A DNA stretch of 64,000 nt from Rotaria sp. Silwood1 (GCA_905250075.1 CAJNOP010000116.1:334667-398666), one strand, 5' to 3'. Shown: positions 1 through 11,262, numbered from the stretch's first letter. Notes: generated by a model not told the origin, from the letters alone. Translations and numbers: made by a program.

Positions 1-27
1 CCTCTCGAATAATCCCGCTTTTGAAAT

Positions 28-265
28 CTGGATTTCCTGTAAGATTTGTGGTCGAGTATTCATTCACCGATTTGTTTAGTAGGAAGAGCTCTATTTATAC
101 CGGGATTTACTTTGTCTTTCACCCATTCACTTCTCATTTCAAGCAGAAATTTCCCCATTCAAAATTTGGATTTCCTATAATATTTTGGTCAAGTAGTCAT
201 TCACCGTTTTCTTTAGGAGCAACAGCTCTATATATATCAGGATTTAGTTCGCCCTTCCAGTCGAT
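28..265. repeat. degenerate ~138-bp tandem repeat, two copies
   Basis: Two diverged copies lie head to tail. The word GGATTTCCT occurs at 30 and again at 168, and CATTCACCG occurs at 61 and 198. A period of about 138 bp equals 46 codons. The minus strand reads as short peptide-like stretches interrupted by stops, so this could be the eroded end of a repetitive gene cut by the window edge. I cannot identify a family. Confidence 0.4.
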
Positions 266-589
266 TACAGGTGTCCAAAGGTGAGTGGTTTTATAAGTTT
301 ATTCTTCTCTCGTCGCAATCTGAATTACGACAAAAAGAAGGCTGCGCCAGCGTAAAGGCGATAGTTACGGGACTGACTTGCGCCGCTGAGTACAATGAGA
401 GGATACTTACGCACATTGTAGCAGTCTTCTTACAGTTTAGCTATATTGGAATCAAGAAAAACGGTCGCCGGAATCAGACCCAAGACGTAATCCAAAAGCA
501 ATCGATATTAAATGCATGTGCAGTGATGATAATGTTTTGATGGCATGCAGGTGATATCAAAATCATATCGAACTGAGAGACTGAAGAAA

Positions 590-872
590 TTCTGGTGAAA
601 TTTATATGAGATCCATGTGAAATCCATGTGAAATCCATGTGGAATCCATATGAAATCCATATGAAATCCAAGTGAAGTCCATATGAAATCCATATGAAAT
701 CCGTATGAAATCCATGTGAAATCCATGTGAAATCCAAGTGAAATCCATTTGAAATCCATATGAAATCCATATGAAATCCATTTGAAATCCTTGTGAAATC
801 CTAATGAAATCCAAATGAAATCCATGTGAAATCAATGTGAAATCCAAATGAAATCCTGGTGAAATCCTTTCC
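590..872. repeat. 12-bp minisatellite (unit TGAAATCCATGT)
   Basis: About 23 head-to-tail copies of a 12-bp unit TGAAATCCAtgt, with variation mostly at the last three or four positions. Because 12 is a multiple of 3, all three minus-strand frames stay open across it and give repetitive peptides rich in Asp, Phe, Ile, Trp and Ser. This is a by-product of the repeat and not evidence for a gene. Confidence 0.9.
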
Positions 873-879
873 AAATGTG

Positions 880-1160
880 TGACCGAAAACGGTCGGTTAC
901 ATTCATTTACGATCGTTTAGGTCGTTGTAAACTGTCGTCTCCGTCAAAATACTGCCGTGTTACGGCACAGATTTTGGTGTAAACGATTGTCGTATTTCGC
1001 CGTACACGACACGGTCTCACACGACCGTAATACGGCGCATACCAAACGGGTTATTTACGGCCCGTATACGGTCGTAGTTTTGGCGGATACGGCCGTTCAC
1101 GTCATCGTAAACGGCTGTGTACGGTCGTTTACGGGCACAGTAATGTTCGACCTGGGTGTG
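880..1160. repeat. CpG-rich island made of degenerate TACGGTCGT-type words
   Basis: This ~280-bp block is much richer in CG dinucleotides than its surroundings. It contains many variants of ACGGTCGT/ACGACCGT and GTTTACG/CGTAAAC in both orientations, so it is dense in short inverted repeats. The open frame across it (957-1163) has no recognisable protein features. It could be the end of a mobile element or a diverged satellite; I do not recognise it. Confidence 0.5.
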
Positions 1161-1162
1161 TA

Positions 1163-2185
1163 AAAGAAAGATTTACACTTTGACAATTTATGGAACATTA
1201 TAATTATCTGCGATTTCTTTACAAATAAGACAGTTTTTGAAACATGAAATATTTTTCTAAAATATATCTCTTGAAAATTGTTCGGATAGTTTAAACAATA
1301 GTGTGAAAAAATAGATTCAATAGCACTGAGGAATTGTTTCTTACTATTTGTATTAATCGAATGACTGCAGAGGTTTCGTTCATAATATAGCAACAAGGTA
1401 GGAAAAATCTGGAGAATATCGCAGAAAAGACTATACTGCTTACTTATTAATCCTCTCTTTAATCTGTAGTGTCTGGAGAGAACGAATAACATAATGAATT
1501 ATTCAATTGAAACACATAATTGACATGTCATAATAAAAACACATACACAAACTCGAAAATTTTATTAAAATGATTGTAACAATGGCATCGTATTCAATTT
1601 TTACATCAAACCATTTCAATAAAACCAAACTTATTACTGTCAGCGCTCTTCTATTATCTATTGCTTGAGGTATTACCTGGATGTTTTCTAGAAATTTATT
1701 CATTTATTGAGAGTTAATTAGCGATAATTATACTTCAGCATACCGGCACCCTACAACCACACCATTTTACCCTATAAACTTTTCTTCTAATAAAATCACA
1801 GAAAAAATTCCCTTCTGATTACTCTACATCTTCAGCACAATCGGAGGAACCGTCAATATATTCTAAAGTCAATCAACTATTCCATTAAATGTCGCCGAGT
1901 GCTAATGCCTCAAGTAAACACAAAAGAAAATCCCTAAAACTCCAACGCTTCGAAAAGCGTCGTAGAAAGCTTGAAATCCCTCTCTAGTAAACATAGCCAC
2001 AACCTTAGTAAGAATCCCAGGAAAAAAGATATGTGATGAATTCGCAATTCATAAGATTCTCGGTAGATTACACACATTTAATCGAATAACATAAGTAGAT
2101 TTTATAGTTTCTGGTGTTTTATTTAAATTCATATTATATATTGTAGCTCAAAATGTGAGAACAATCCATCTAGAAACCAACATAT
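1163..2185. other. no gene seen; possible short coding remnant near 1880-2030
   Basis: Mostly AT-rich with no convincing gene. Around 1888-1990 on the plus strand there is a short Lys/Arg-rich reading frame. It appears to continue in another frame to about 2030, as expected of a decayed coding segment. I cannot name a family. Confidence 0.2.
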
Positions 2186-2189
2186 GTCA

Positions 2190-2421
2190 CTAAATATTCC
2201 AACCATTTTCCTTCAACCATTCCTTCTCGACGTTCGTCAACTTCCTAAAACCGTGTTTCCATTCGCCGTTGATGTAAAGTGCACTGCCATCTACGAAATG
2301 GGCATGGATATAGCGATCATACCTCTCTGGACAAGCTGGATCGATACGCTTTATCGTCCTACCAGCGGGATGCGTGCGTAGGTCCTGATTCATCTGATTT
2401 ACGCTGCGTGAATTTGACATG
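2190..2421 (-). CDS. small bacterial-like protein, probable terminal exon
   Basis: The minus strand encodes about 76 residues from an ATG at 2420 to a TAG at 2190. The C-terminal half holds HAHFVDGSALYINGEWKHG followed by a KLTNVEKEWLKENGW-like end. From memory this pattern (H-x-HF-DGSAL, a WKHG turn, then a Leu-Thr-Asn...Trp-Leu...Gly-Trp helix) resembles short bacterial domains, including some found near polymorphic secretion-associated proteins. The function is unknown to me and I do not claim toxicity. A pyrimidine-rich acceptor ending in TTATAG lies directly upstream, at 2422-2435, so the ATG may be internal to a terminal exon. No convincing upstream exon was found on the minus strand between 2.4 and 3.9 kb. 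Horizontal acquisition from bacteria, common in bdelloids, is my inference. Confidence 0.5.
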
Positions 2422-2435
2422 CTATAACAAAAAAA

Positions 2436-3720
2436 AATTTAATTTGTGACTAGAGTAAATGAGTATTTCAATATTTTTTTGAATCCTATCCCAATTCTCA
2501 TTCTATAGACCTCAAATTTTATCAAAAGATGCGCCGTTCAATTCTCTACGAGAATATATATAACATCATTTAAATACAAATACCAAAATGAAATTTTGGA
2601 CGAAAAATATTGTGAGGGTTCAACGTTCTCAACTTTCAAGCAAAACAATGTCTTTACTCATTTCTTCGTTGACATTTTATGGTACAAAAAAAGCTAAACA
2701 TTAATTTTATAGAGCTCGAAGATATCTATCGTTTAGCTATCATCAAACTTCTACTGTACTCAATATGCAGCATAGGTTTATATTTTGTTTTTCTGAATTT
2801 TACAAAAATTACATTTTTCGATCAGCAATTAGGAAACACTTAGAAAAAAGTCACACAGGTAAATCGAAGAATAATATTTTGAATTTATTTTGTTTAATTT
2901 TGAAGTTCATCACATAGGGTGCTAATCTAAACTCTAGAGTTGAAAAAAGTTCATTTTTCATCTGAGATTACCTAAAGAAAGAAGAGTTACTTCACTCAAG
3001 ACTATCGATTGCATATGTATGAAGCATCTTCAACTCGAGCTTTTTTATAATTTCTTTCCATTGATTACAATGCTTCATTCACATCTTCTGTCGTTTTTTG
3101 TTTGTAGCTACTCTTGACTTTCAACATTTATATTATCATTAATCTAATAATGCAAAAAATCCTATCTACTTACGTAGTAAATGATACTGGAGTGTGCGAG
3201 TTTTATTTTGTTCGTGTCTAGCCGATTTTGATCCGTATTTATCGTTGAGAAGATTACTTGGTTTTTTCCAACTTACGCATGTATTGTGAGGGATGACTCA
3301 CTTATGTTGAATATTTCTTTCCTTCGTTCTGGGATCGTACAGATGACGCATACAAATATACATATATCTATTTTTTCTTTCTTTTCATTCACTCAGTAAA
3401 CAAATATTCTCTTCTGGTGATATTTATTAAGATCTACTCTTATAATTTATTAAAGAAAGAGAATTATGAGTTTAATTACATAGAAATTTATTCGTTTTTA
3501 TTTATCTTTTTTCCTCATTAATATAATTGATATACGTATCATTATAAAAATGAGGAAAAAACGTAGAAAAAGAGAAACAGTATAACTTAGTATAGATGTC
3601 AGAGTCTGACAATATTGTTCGGACAGTTCCTTATCGTTCATATATATGAAGATGGTTTTAGGAAGACAAAAATAGATTCAGTATTGATCTATGTTTGGTT
3701 TATCACGTGCTAATATATCT
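2436..3720. other. non-coding, nothing firm except one kappaB-like word
   Basis: AT-rich with no sustained reading frame. A kappaB-like word GGTTTTTTCC lies at 3260-3269, with an AP-1-like TGACTCA about 25 bp downstream. The same pairing, in diverged form, recurs elsewhere in the window. Confidence 0.3.
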
Positions 3721-3784
3721 GCATTGGTGGTGCAGTGGTAAAATACTCGCTTGTCTGACGGGCGACCCGATTCTCGTGCCAATT
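3721..3784 (+). pseudogene. tRNA-Gly-like relic or SINE head
   Basis: The 5' part matches the start of a eukaryotic tRNA-Gly: GCATTGGTGG, a good A-box (TGGTGCAGTGG), then a CTCGC stem. The anticodon loop is irregular and the B-box region does not match GGTTCGANTCC, so an intact cloverleaf cannot be drawn. It is best seen as a decayed tRNA or the head of a tRNA-derived SINE. Confidence 0.4.
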
Positions 3785-3914
3785 CTTTATCATAAGAACA
3801 GATTGAAGAAATCAATTCTTTGGTCATCAGTTATACAACAATACAATTATACTATAGCACACACGGAATAAAGTTGAGTTATAATGTTTACTTTCATTTT
3901 TCGACTAACATAAG

Positions 3915-4148
3915 TTGTCATCATATACTAGTTCTGCCACTGAAACTGACAATGATGATAGCATAATATCTTCTAAAACCATTAAAACTGATATTGATAC
4001 TTTCTCTGACCAATTACCACTAGTAGAAAACAATTATCCGAATCCTGCAAAAACGAGTAGTTGTCAGAAACAAATCCTGGGCATTATTCAACTAGTCAAT
4101 AATCGTGTAAAACAGCATGAGAATTTTATTGTCAGGCTTCTAAAATAA
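3915..4148 (+). pseudogene. possible coding exon or remnant, family unknown
   Basis: A 77-codon open frame with a protein-like composition: Ser, Thr and Asp-rich at the start, then a more helical stretch. It begins at a non-ATG codon just after a possible acceptor and runs to a TAA at 4146-4148. Its Ser/Asp-rich start is loosely similar in style to the N-terminal part of the gene at 14430, but I cannot show homology. It may be an isolated exon, a gene fragment or chance. Confidence 0.22.
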
Positions 4149-4389
4149 TATGAATGATTGAATATACGAAAAACGCAATTTCATCCGTCACCCGTGAACA
4201 ATGTTTGCATGAGTAAACTACAGTCTTCACACAATTATTTACCTTATATTTTACAGACGAGCAGACATACAAAAATGTTTGTTTGCTTGTACAAAAGAAT
4301 AATCTACAGTTTATTTGATTAACCTTACAGAGTTTTATCATCATATTGTAGAAGAAAGAAAAACGAGGGGTGTATGACATCAGTTCGAA

Positions 4390-5270
4390 TGAGTTAAAGA
4401 AGGTTTATTACGTTTAGAGTTCTTGCGAAGAACACTATTAGTACATCTGGCAGTCATCTTCATTCTTTGAAACACCCTAATTTCTTCTGCATTTTCGTAG
4501 GAATCCACAATAAATCAAATATATTTTTTTGGTATTTTGTATTGAAAAGCCTTGTATAGATACCAGGCAGATGGTTGAATAGGTCTATGAAAAGTAAGTA
4601 TGACCAGGCTCTAAATTTTATTTCTCTCTCTTGTCTGTCTAACTGTCAAAGTCTGTGTACTGTTTTTTGTCATGAAAATTTCATAATGATATTTTAATTG
4701 ATGTAAAAGATTATCTTGTTAAGAGAGAAAAGAAATTACGTGAACGAAAATTGAATAATTACAGGAGACATATATTAATCTAGGTAGCTTTGTATCGGCT
4801 AAGAATAGATAAATAAAAGGCATGAACATTTGGGAAAACAAGTAGACATTTTTAAGTGAAATAAAAATAGCAAAAGTTCAAATTCATGATCAGTAACCTA
4901 CATAAACGAACAGCTAATTCAATAAATATCTGATCTATGAATACTATGACTTTAAAATAATAGTAATCAGAAGCATGCTCAATCAAAATAATGAAAACTA
5001 ATTACAACTTTCAAGCATTCTAGATATTTGAGTTTGTTTGCTTATAGCAACATTGTCTCATTCCAATTCTATTCACATCCATCCCACCTCTTTACTGTTA
5101 GAAATTTCAAGAATTCTGCGTGTTTTATATTGTATGACACCGAAGAAGTGAAATAATAGACTATTCTCAATAAAGATGTCTGTAAAAAAAAGCCTTGAGC
5201 GAATTGAAAATCGATGTTTTAATTTGGTATAAGTATTGAGTTTTTTGTGAAATTTTTAAGAATTATTAAG
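4390..5270. other. non-coding, nothing recognised
   Basis: AT-rich with stops in all frames. No repeats, RNA genes or promoter-like elements were seen. Confidence 0.4.
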
Positions 5271-5271
5271 T

Positions 5272-5461
5272 TGTGGTGGGGTGGGTGTGGGTGTGGATGG
5301 GTGTGGGTGTGGGTGTGGGTGAGGTGTGGGTGAGGTGTGGGTGTGGGTATGGGGTGTGGGGTGTGGGTGGTGGTGTAATTTTGCAAGCCTAGAGTGAAAC
5401 ACACACGAAACACTCACATACACACTCTACGCACGCACACCTCACACCGACACCCACACTC
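5272..5461. repeat. interstitial telomere-type (TGTGGG)n array with a CA-rich arm
   Basis: A G-rich run of TGTGGG/GTGGGG units fills 5272-5375. After about 24 bp of unrelated sequence a CA-rich run (ACACTCACA, ACACCCACAC) fills 5399-5461. The two arms are roughly complementary, so a hairpin is possible. TGTGGG is the telomeric unit reported for bdelloid rotifers. Confidence 0.75.
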
Positions 5462-5574
5462 AGCAGAATTCGGAGGGCATCCTTGGTCGTGCGTGCCGGA
5501 AATTGTGCAACTGTTGCGCTTTGATGTGTTTTTTACTCAAGAAAGCCAGTTTATTTTCTCCCACTGAAAAAAAA

Positions 5575-8574
5575 TTACATTTCGTTTTTCACAATATCAA
5601 TGTTTATTTTCACAAGTTCTATATGTGGATGATTTAGAGGAAGTGACTTTTTCCAGATTGTTTCGGCTTTTTCATAAAAGGAAAGTGCCATTGTGTAGTC
5701 GCCCATACTATGATACACACTACCAATGTTGTTGTAGGAAGAAGCCAAGTCTGGATGATTCGGAGAAAGAACTATTTTTCGAATTTCAAGTGATCGTTCA
5801 AGCGATGAAAGTGCTTGAGAGTACTTGTCTATGTGACCATACACACTACCGATGTTGTTATATGATTCGGCCAAGTCTGGATGATTCGGAGGAAGAGTTA
5901 TTTTCCTGATTTCAAGTGATCGTTCATACGAAGAAAGTGCTTTAGAGTACTCGCCCATTTTAAAATACACACTACCGATGTTGTTGTATGATGGAGCCAA
6001 GTCGGGATGACTCGGAGGAAGAGCTACTTTTCGGATTTCGAGTGATCGTTCATATGATGAAACTGCTTTAGAGTACTCCCCCATACTTGTATACACTAAG
6101 CCTAAACCTTCATAGGACTTAGCCAAGTCTGGATGATTCGCAGGAAGAGCTATTTTCCTGATTTCAAGTGATCGTTCATAGGATGAAAGTGCTTTGGAGT
6201 ACTTGCCCATGCGAAAGTACACATTACCAATGTTTAGGTAGGAAGTAGCCAAGCCTGGATGATTCGGAAGACGAAGTGTTTTCCTGATTTCAAGTGATTG
6301 TTCATAGGACGAAAGTGCTTTAGAGTACTTGCCCATGTCAACATACACACTGCCGATGTTGCTGTAGGAAGTAGCCGAGTCAGGATGATTCGGTGGAAGA
6401 GCTATTTTCCTGATTTCAAGTGAACGTTCATAAGATGACAGTGCTTTAGAGTACTCGCCCATTTTATGATAGACCGCACCGATGCTGTTGTATGATTCTG
6501 CCAAGTCTGGATGATTCGGAGGAAGAACTACTTTCCTGATTTCGAGTGATTGTTTATATGATGAAAGTGCTTTAGAATACTCGCCCATGCGAAAGTGCAC
6601 ACTACCGATGTTTAGGTAGGAAGTAGCCAAGCCTGGATGATTCGAAGGAAGAGCTTTTTCCCTGATTTCAAGTGAACGTTCATAAGATGACAGTGCTTTA
6701 GAGTACTCGCCCATTTTATCATAGATCGTACCGATGCTGTTGTATGATTCTGCCATGTCCGGGTGATTCGGGGGAAGAGCTATTTTCCGGATTTCAAGTG
6801 ATCGTTCATATGTTGAAAGTGCTTTAGAATACTCGCCCATGTGACCATACACACTACCGATGTTGTTATATGATTGGGCCAAGTCGGGATGATTCGGAGG
6901 AAGAGCTATTTTCCGAATTTCAAGTGATCGTTCATATGATGAAAGTGCTTTGGAGTACTCGCCCATGCTATTATACACCAGACCGATGTTGTTGTAGAAA
7001 CCAGTCAAGTCGGGATGATTCGGAGGAAGAGCCATGTTCGCGATTTCAATTGATCGTTCAAGCGATGAAAATGCTTTGGAGTATTCGCCCATGCTATTAT
7101 ACACCATACCGATATTGTTGCATGATTTAGCCAAGTTGAGATGATTTAGAGGAAGAGCTGTGTTCACGATTTCAAGTGATCGTTCAAGCGATGAAAGTGC
7201 TTTGGAGTACTCGCCCATGTTATAATACGCCCAGCCTAGTTGATGATTGTATTCCAGTTGATCTCTATCAGAAGATGCCTTTTCAAGAAGACCTTGATAG
7301 AGCTGTTGTGCTTTTGTGGACTCACCCAGTTTAAGAAGTAGAAATCCAAGCCGAGACCATCCTGTCTTTTTGCTGAAGTTCACACGTAGATGAGCTGTCA
7401 AGTTGTTTAATTCGTGATCATAATTATCCACGAGGGTGAGATTGACTTGCCATAGCTGTTCATTGTTATCATCGTTAATCCGTTCGATTCGATCGATTCT
7501 AAATATAGTATGCGTCGTAAAGAGAATTTCAGCTTCCGTATCTTTATAGTAGCCTTCTTCTTTTATGATGACGAACGGCATAGATGATCTGGAACATATC
7601 GCTGGATCGATGATCATGACGAAGAGGATGCCTACCATATTGAAATCTGTCGATGCTCCCTGTTGAGCAAATTCAAGAGATATCTCACGGTTTTCACTTG
7701 TTGAAAGAAAATTGTTAAAGGACATAAGGCTTCCTTGGGTCTTTTTCATTTTGTCGAAATTTTCAGCTGGTAAGCCTTGTCCACGGTAGACTTTGAATGG
7801 TCCCATAGCCTGGAAGCTGGATTGCTGTTGTTTGCGATGCAATTTTTCAATGTTGTTGTGTAAATGGCGGATAAAGAAGCTCATTTGGAGGATAATCTCC
7901 ACATCCATCAGTCGAAGGCCGCGATTGAGCATGGAATACATAAAATATGGACCTGTGTACCACCAAATGGGTGAATGATTATGATATTCTTTCTCAATCT
8001 TTTGAATCGTTAGTGAAGAAACATCATTTTGAAGACGACAGTATTCAACAAAGTCTTTAATTGATTTTGTATCATCATCTTCTATGTCCAAAAGTGCTTC
8101 TTTTAACAACTGTGTATACATAAATAACGCGTCAATGCCATTATAGCTCATCGGAATCATAGCTGCATCACACTTTTTATGATCCACTTGTAATGCTGTA
8201 CAAACCTGTTCGATTTGTGTATAGGTACCTTTTACCTTAGGTATCGTTTTTACCCAACACTCATGAATGGACTGATTCCCACAGAAAATATAAATGGAGT
8301 CTAATTGTGGACATTCATGAATTTCTGGTAAAATTCGTCCACCCAGTGAATCAGACACAATCATGAAAACTTTTTCATTTTGAATCTCAGTGAGAAAATC
8401 AATACATTGGTCAACATCTGTGAATGGTATAACTGTTACTATAATATCTCGCAATTGTTGTACTGATTTTTTATAATCTTCTTTGGACTCATCAAATTTA
8501 CAATCGAGCCAGACAAGAAGAAAATTCTGAATAATTCGACAAGCCGATGGAGTAAGCACAGAATTGCTTTGCAT
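5575..8574 (-). CDS. ADP-ribosyltransferase with 13 kinesin-light-chain-type TPRs
   Basis: A single uninterrupted frame of 999 residues from an ATG at 8574. Residues ~15-135 form an alpha/beta module of unknown function, seemingly shared with two genes to the right. Residues ~170-400 are a mono-ADP-ribosyltransferase domain of the arginine-specific (R-S-E) type. The conserved Arg is in YRGQG (263-267), the S-T-S motif is at 291-293, and the ExE motif is EAE at 347-349, so the catalytic residues all look present. Residues ~443-990 are 13 TPRs of 42 residues, each with a core like MGEYSKALSSYERSLEIRK followed by LPPNHPD. These should form a superhelical protein-binding surface. The enzyme would transfer ADP-ribose from NAD+ to a protein bound by the TPRs; the substrate is unknown. 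No signal peptide or membrane segment is seen, so it is probably cytoplasmic. ART-TPR fusions are a known rotifer expansion. Confidence 0.9.
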   Translation of the reverse strand: MQSNSVLTPSACRIIQNFLLVWLDCKFDESKEDYKKSVQQLRDIIVTVIPFTDVDQCIDFLTEIQNEKVFMIVSDSLGGRILPEIHECPQLDSIYIFCGNQSIHECWVKTIPKVKGTYTQIEQVCTALQVDHKKCDAAMIPMSYNGIDALFMYTQLLKEALLDIEDDDTKSIKDFVEYCRLQNDVSSLTIQKIEKEYHNHSPIWWYTGPYFMYSMLNRGLRLMDVEIILQMSFFIRHLHNNIEKLHRKQQQSSFQAMGPFKVYRGQGLPAENFDKMKKTQGSLMSFNNFLSTSENREISLEFAQQGASTDFNMVGILFVMIIDPAICSRSSMPFVIIKEEGYYKDTEAEILFTTHTIFRIDRIERINDDNNEQLWQVNLTLVDNYDHELNNLTAHLRVNFSKKTGWSRLGFLLLKLGESTKAQQLYQGLLEKASSDRDQLEYNHQLGWAYYNMGEYSKALSSLERSLEIVNTALPLNHLNLAKSCNNIGMVYNSMGEYSKAFSSLERSIEIANMALPPNHPDLTGFYNNIGLVYNSMGEYSKALSSYERSLEIRKIALPPNHPDLAQSYNNIGSVYGHMGEYSKALSTYERSLEIRKIALPPNHPDMAESYNSIGTIYDKMGEYSKALSSYERSLEIREKALPSNHPGLATSYLNIGSVHFRMGEYSKALSSYKQSLEIRKVVLPPNHPDLAESYNSIGAVYHKMGEYSKALSSYERSLEIRKIALPPNHPDSATSYSNIGSVYVDMGKYSKALSSYEQSLEIRKTLRLPNHPGLATSYLNIGNVYFRMGKYSKALSSYERSLEIRKIALPANHPDLAKSYEGLGLVYTSMGEYSKAVSSYERSLEIRKVALPPSHPDLAPSYNNIGSVYFKMGEYSKALSSYERSLEIRKITLPPNHPDLAESYNNIGSVYGHIDKYSQALSSLERSLEIRKIVLSPNHPDLASSYNNIGSVYHSMGDYTMALSFYEKAETIWKKSLPLNHPHIELVKINIDIVKNEM
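5640..7225. repeat. 126-bp coding tandem repeat (13 TPR units)
   Basis: The TPR part of the ADP-ribosyltransferase gene consists of 13 units of 126 bp. The central units are nearly identical at the DNA level; for example, GGATGATTCGGAGGAAGAGC recurs almost unchanged. The outer units (7080-7225 and 5640-5700) are more diverged. That pattern fits recent expansion from the middle by unequal crossover or gene conversion. Confidence 0.85.
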
Positions 8575-8798
8575 GGTTATTGATGCTGCTGCTATTACAC
8601 TACTACCAAAGAAGCAGAAGTTGGGGATGACGTAGATGAATAGGAACTACTAGCATTCAGTTTTGTATTGTTCGTATCCATGATAATGATACTTATGGTA
8701 ACAGAAGACTACGTGAATAATAATGTCAATAGTTATTAACATTGAGACAATAAATGGCAACAAAAAGAACTCATCTACCTCACCTACGTTTTCTCTAC

Positions 8799-9314
8799 AT
8801 ATATGTCAGCGTCCAAACTGAGATTACGTCCAATCTCAGATTGGCCTAGGCGAATGTCGGATCCGAGATTGGACGCGTCCAATCTCGGATTCACGCAATT
8901 CTGTTCATTAAAATATCAATTACCCTTTAGACAGACCTTGGATTCAAACTTTTTTTTGAAATTATGTTCACACAATGCCGTTTTAAGTATTACAAGCATT
9001 TAGGAAGAAGCTATATTTAGACTCAAAAATGTAATAAAAGTTTTTCACAAAAGTTGTTGTTCTCTAGAAATTTATTCATAACTCCTAAAATTTTATTCAA
9101 ATCTGCCAAATGACAATTGTGCCAAACAAACTGGCATTGTGTGAACATAACTCAAAAAAAAAAGTTCGAATCCAAGGTCTGTCTAAAGGGTAATTGATAT
9201 TTTAATGAACAGAATTGCGTGAATCCGAGATTGGACGCGTCCAATCTCGGATCCGATATTCGCCTAGGCCAATCTGAGATTGGACGTAATCTCAGTTTGG
9301 ACGCTGACATATAT
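8799..9314. mobile_element. 516-bp palindromic MITE/foldback element
   Basis: The first ~190 bp are the reverse complement of the last ~190 bp. The ends read ATATATGTCAGCGTCC and GGACGCTGACATATAT. Each arm also contains smaller palindromes, notably CCGAGATTGGACG joined to its own complement at about 8862-8887, mirrored near 9230. The central ~130 bp are AT-rich and non-coding. No transposase is present, so this is a non-autonomous DNA element. The target-site duplication is unclear, possibly TA, because the ends run into TA repeats. Confidence 0.8.
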
Positions 9315-11262
9315 TTAGGTCTTTATATCTTTTTGCTAAAATTTTTCACAATCGAAATAAAACATACAAAGAAAATTGATCTTCAATTAGCTTTCGTGAT
9401 TTCAATCAAACAGCATCTAAACAATAATTTTATACTCATCTCATTATCACTAAATGGCTTTTTCATTTATTTTTTAAGTCTTTTTCACGAATATCTTATG
9501 TTTAACGCTTTTCTTAATAAAAGAATTATCGAAAATAGTTTCTTTTAGAAAGAAAAGTTATATCTACTGAATGTGAATCGTTTATCAAAATCACTAACAA
9601 CAGATGATTAATGAAATTTTTAATTTGCACATATGAATATAATTTCAATGATCAAGGAGGTTATTTCTTTTCGAAAAGTAAACGATTGTATACTCTAGGA
9701 AACATTACATCGAGTTTCTTTCAGTTAGGATTATCCATAAATGAGACTCATGACTATACTTAATGCAACTGCTTATCTTTCAAGAAATTTCAGATCAATA
9801 ATGAATTTGAGCAGAGAAAAATGCTTCATAAAGTTCGAAATAATTGGTTTTGTTGATATTACCAATACTAGATCGACTCTCTTCGCAAAAATCGTACAAA
9901 ACGTCTTTTCAATTACTTTTCACCGTTTCTTCAAACTGTTTTAATCTACGATCAGTATCGATCAACATATAATTCAGTGTTGGTCTATATAGACTAGTTA
10001 AAACTATTTACTAGGGAAATAGTCTCCGATGAGATTGATTACTGGAATTATGGTAATGAACCAAGACGTTTTATTGTCATCGACCAGGTTTTAATGAGAC
10101 TATTTCATCGAGAGAAAGTGTTGTGGAGAATGCTATCGACTTTATATGCTAGGCATCTTCAAACAAACATTTTTTAGATTACTTTTCAGCGATTCGAAAA
10201 CCTTCTGTCTAATACCTCAAATTGATCTCTAATTACATAATATTGTAAATAAACGTACTTACGTATTAAGGAATACTGAAGTACGTGAAGTTCTTATGTA
10301 TGTTTGTAATCGGTTTTACTTTGTATTCATTTCTGATGAAGTTACTGGGTTTTTTCCCTCTTTCAACGATTACGTGAATCAATGAAGCATGACATTTTCA
10401 TCACGTAGATATTTTTTTTTTTCATTTATGTGTCCATCATCATATTTATTTTTTTCTTACAATTTATTTCTGTTCTTTCTTTTTCTGCTTACTTTTGCAT
10501 TTTGTGTTGTTATGATGAGAAAATGTGCATTACTACTAATATGCATGAGAGAATAGAAAATAGTTATCGAAGTTTTTTTTTTCTAATGAAAAAAGAAAAT
10601 AATAATTTTTTCTCTTTTTTTTTTCAAAACTCATGATGTTGCAAAGAATAAGAAATGAACTTGCATTTAAAGGATCATTTACAGAATATTCATTTCAAGC
10701 AGTTCATACATCTGAATGTATTGAAAAAAAACGAAATCTTTCTATTCATAAATACAGTTATTTTTGAAAAAAAAAATCGATACCAAAGATGTGTAGTTAC
10801 GAATGCAACGTGTACCACTCAGTTCCGAGTCCCTTATGTACAGAGTGAATAAAAATATTTTTCCAGCGAGTAACAGTATGATTTCAAATAGGAACTATAA
10901 CAAATTTTATACCAAATTAAAGCCCGTGAAAAACTGGATCTATCGGTGCTAAATAGTAAGAGATATGAAAACTTTGTAATGATGAACTTATGAAATTTCC
11001 ATAAATTTTGGACTATGTTGACGTAGAAGATGAGTTTTATAGCATAATTCAAACCAGATCTGATTCAAAACGTTGACTATCACAAAGAAATTTTTATATT
11101 TTAAAGTCTAATGAATATAATCAGTAATTAGTGTGACGACCATTAGCGTTTTTTACAGCACGAAAAACACAACGGATACGAACATAGGAGAGCTTCAAAT
11201 AATTCAATGTTCGTTTCCATATTTGTCAAAACATCTGAAATGTGCTTTTTTAAAGTCTCTTC
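9315..11262. other. non-coding; one kappaB-like word
   Basis: AT-rich with no credible gene. GGGTTTTTTCCC at 10347-10358 is a kappaB-like motif. The flanking ~130 bp resemble the segment at 3165-3320, so a diverged dispersed copy may be present. Confidence 0.3.

Noticed and set aside
474..874. Three overlapping minus-strand reading frames with MDFIWIS-type repeats
   Set aside because: They are translations of a 12-bp minisatellite, which keeps all frames open; no start context, splice sites or complex sequence.
3721..3784. Functional tRNA-Gly
   Set aside because: The anticodon arm and T arm do not fold properly and the B-box is lost, so listed only as a relic.
5625..7130. Plus-strand open frames within the TPR array
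   Set aside because: Shadows of the minus-strand TPR repeats; the minus frame has full TPR signatures.
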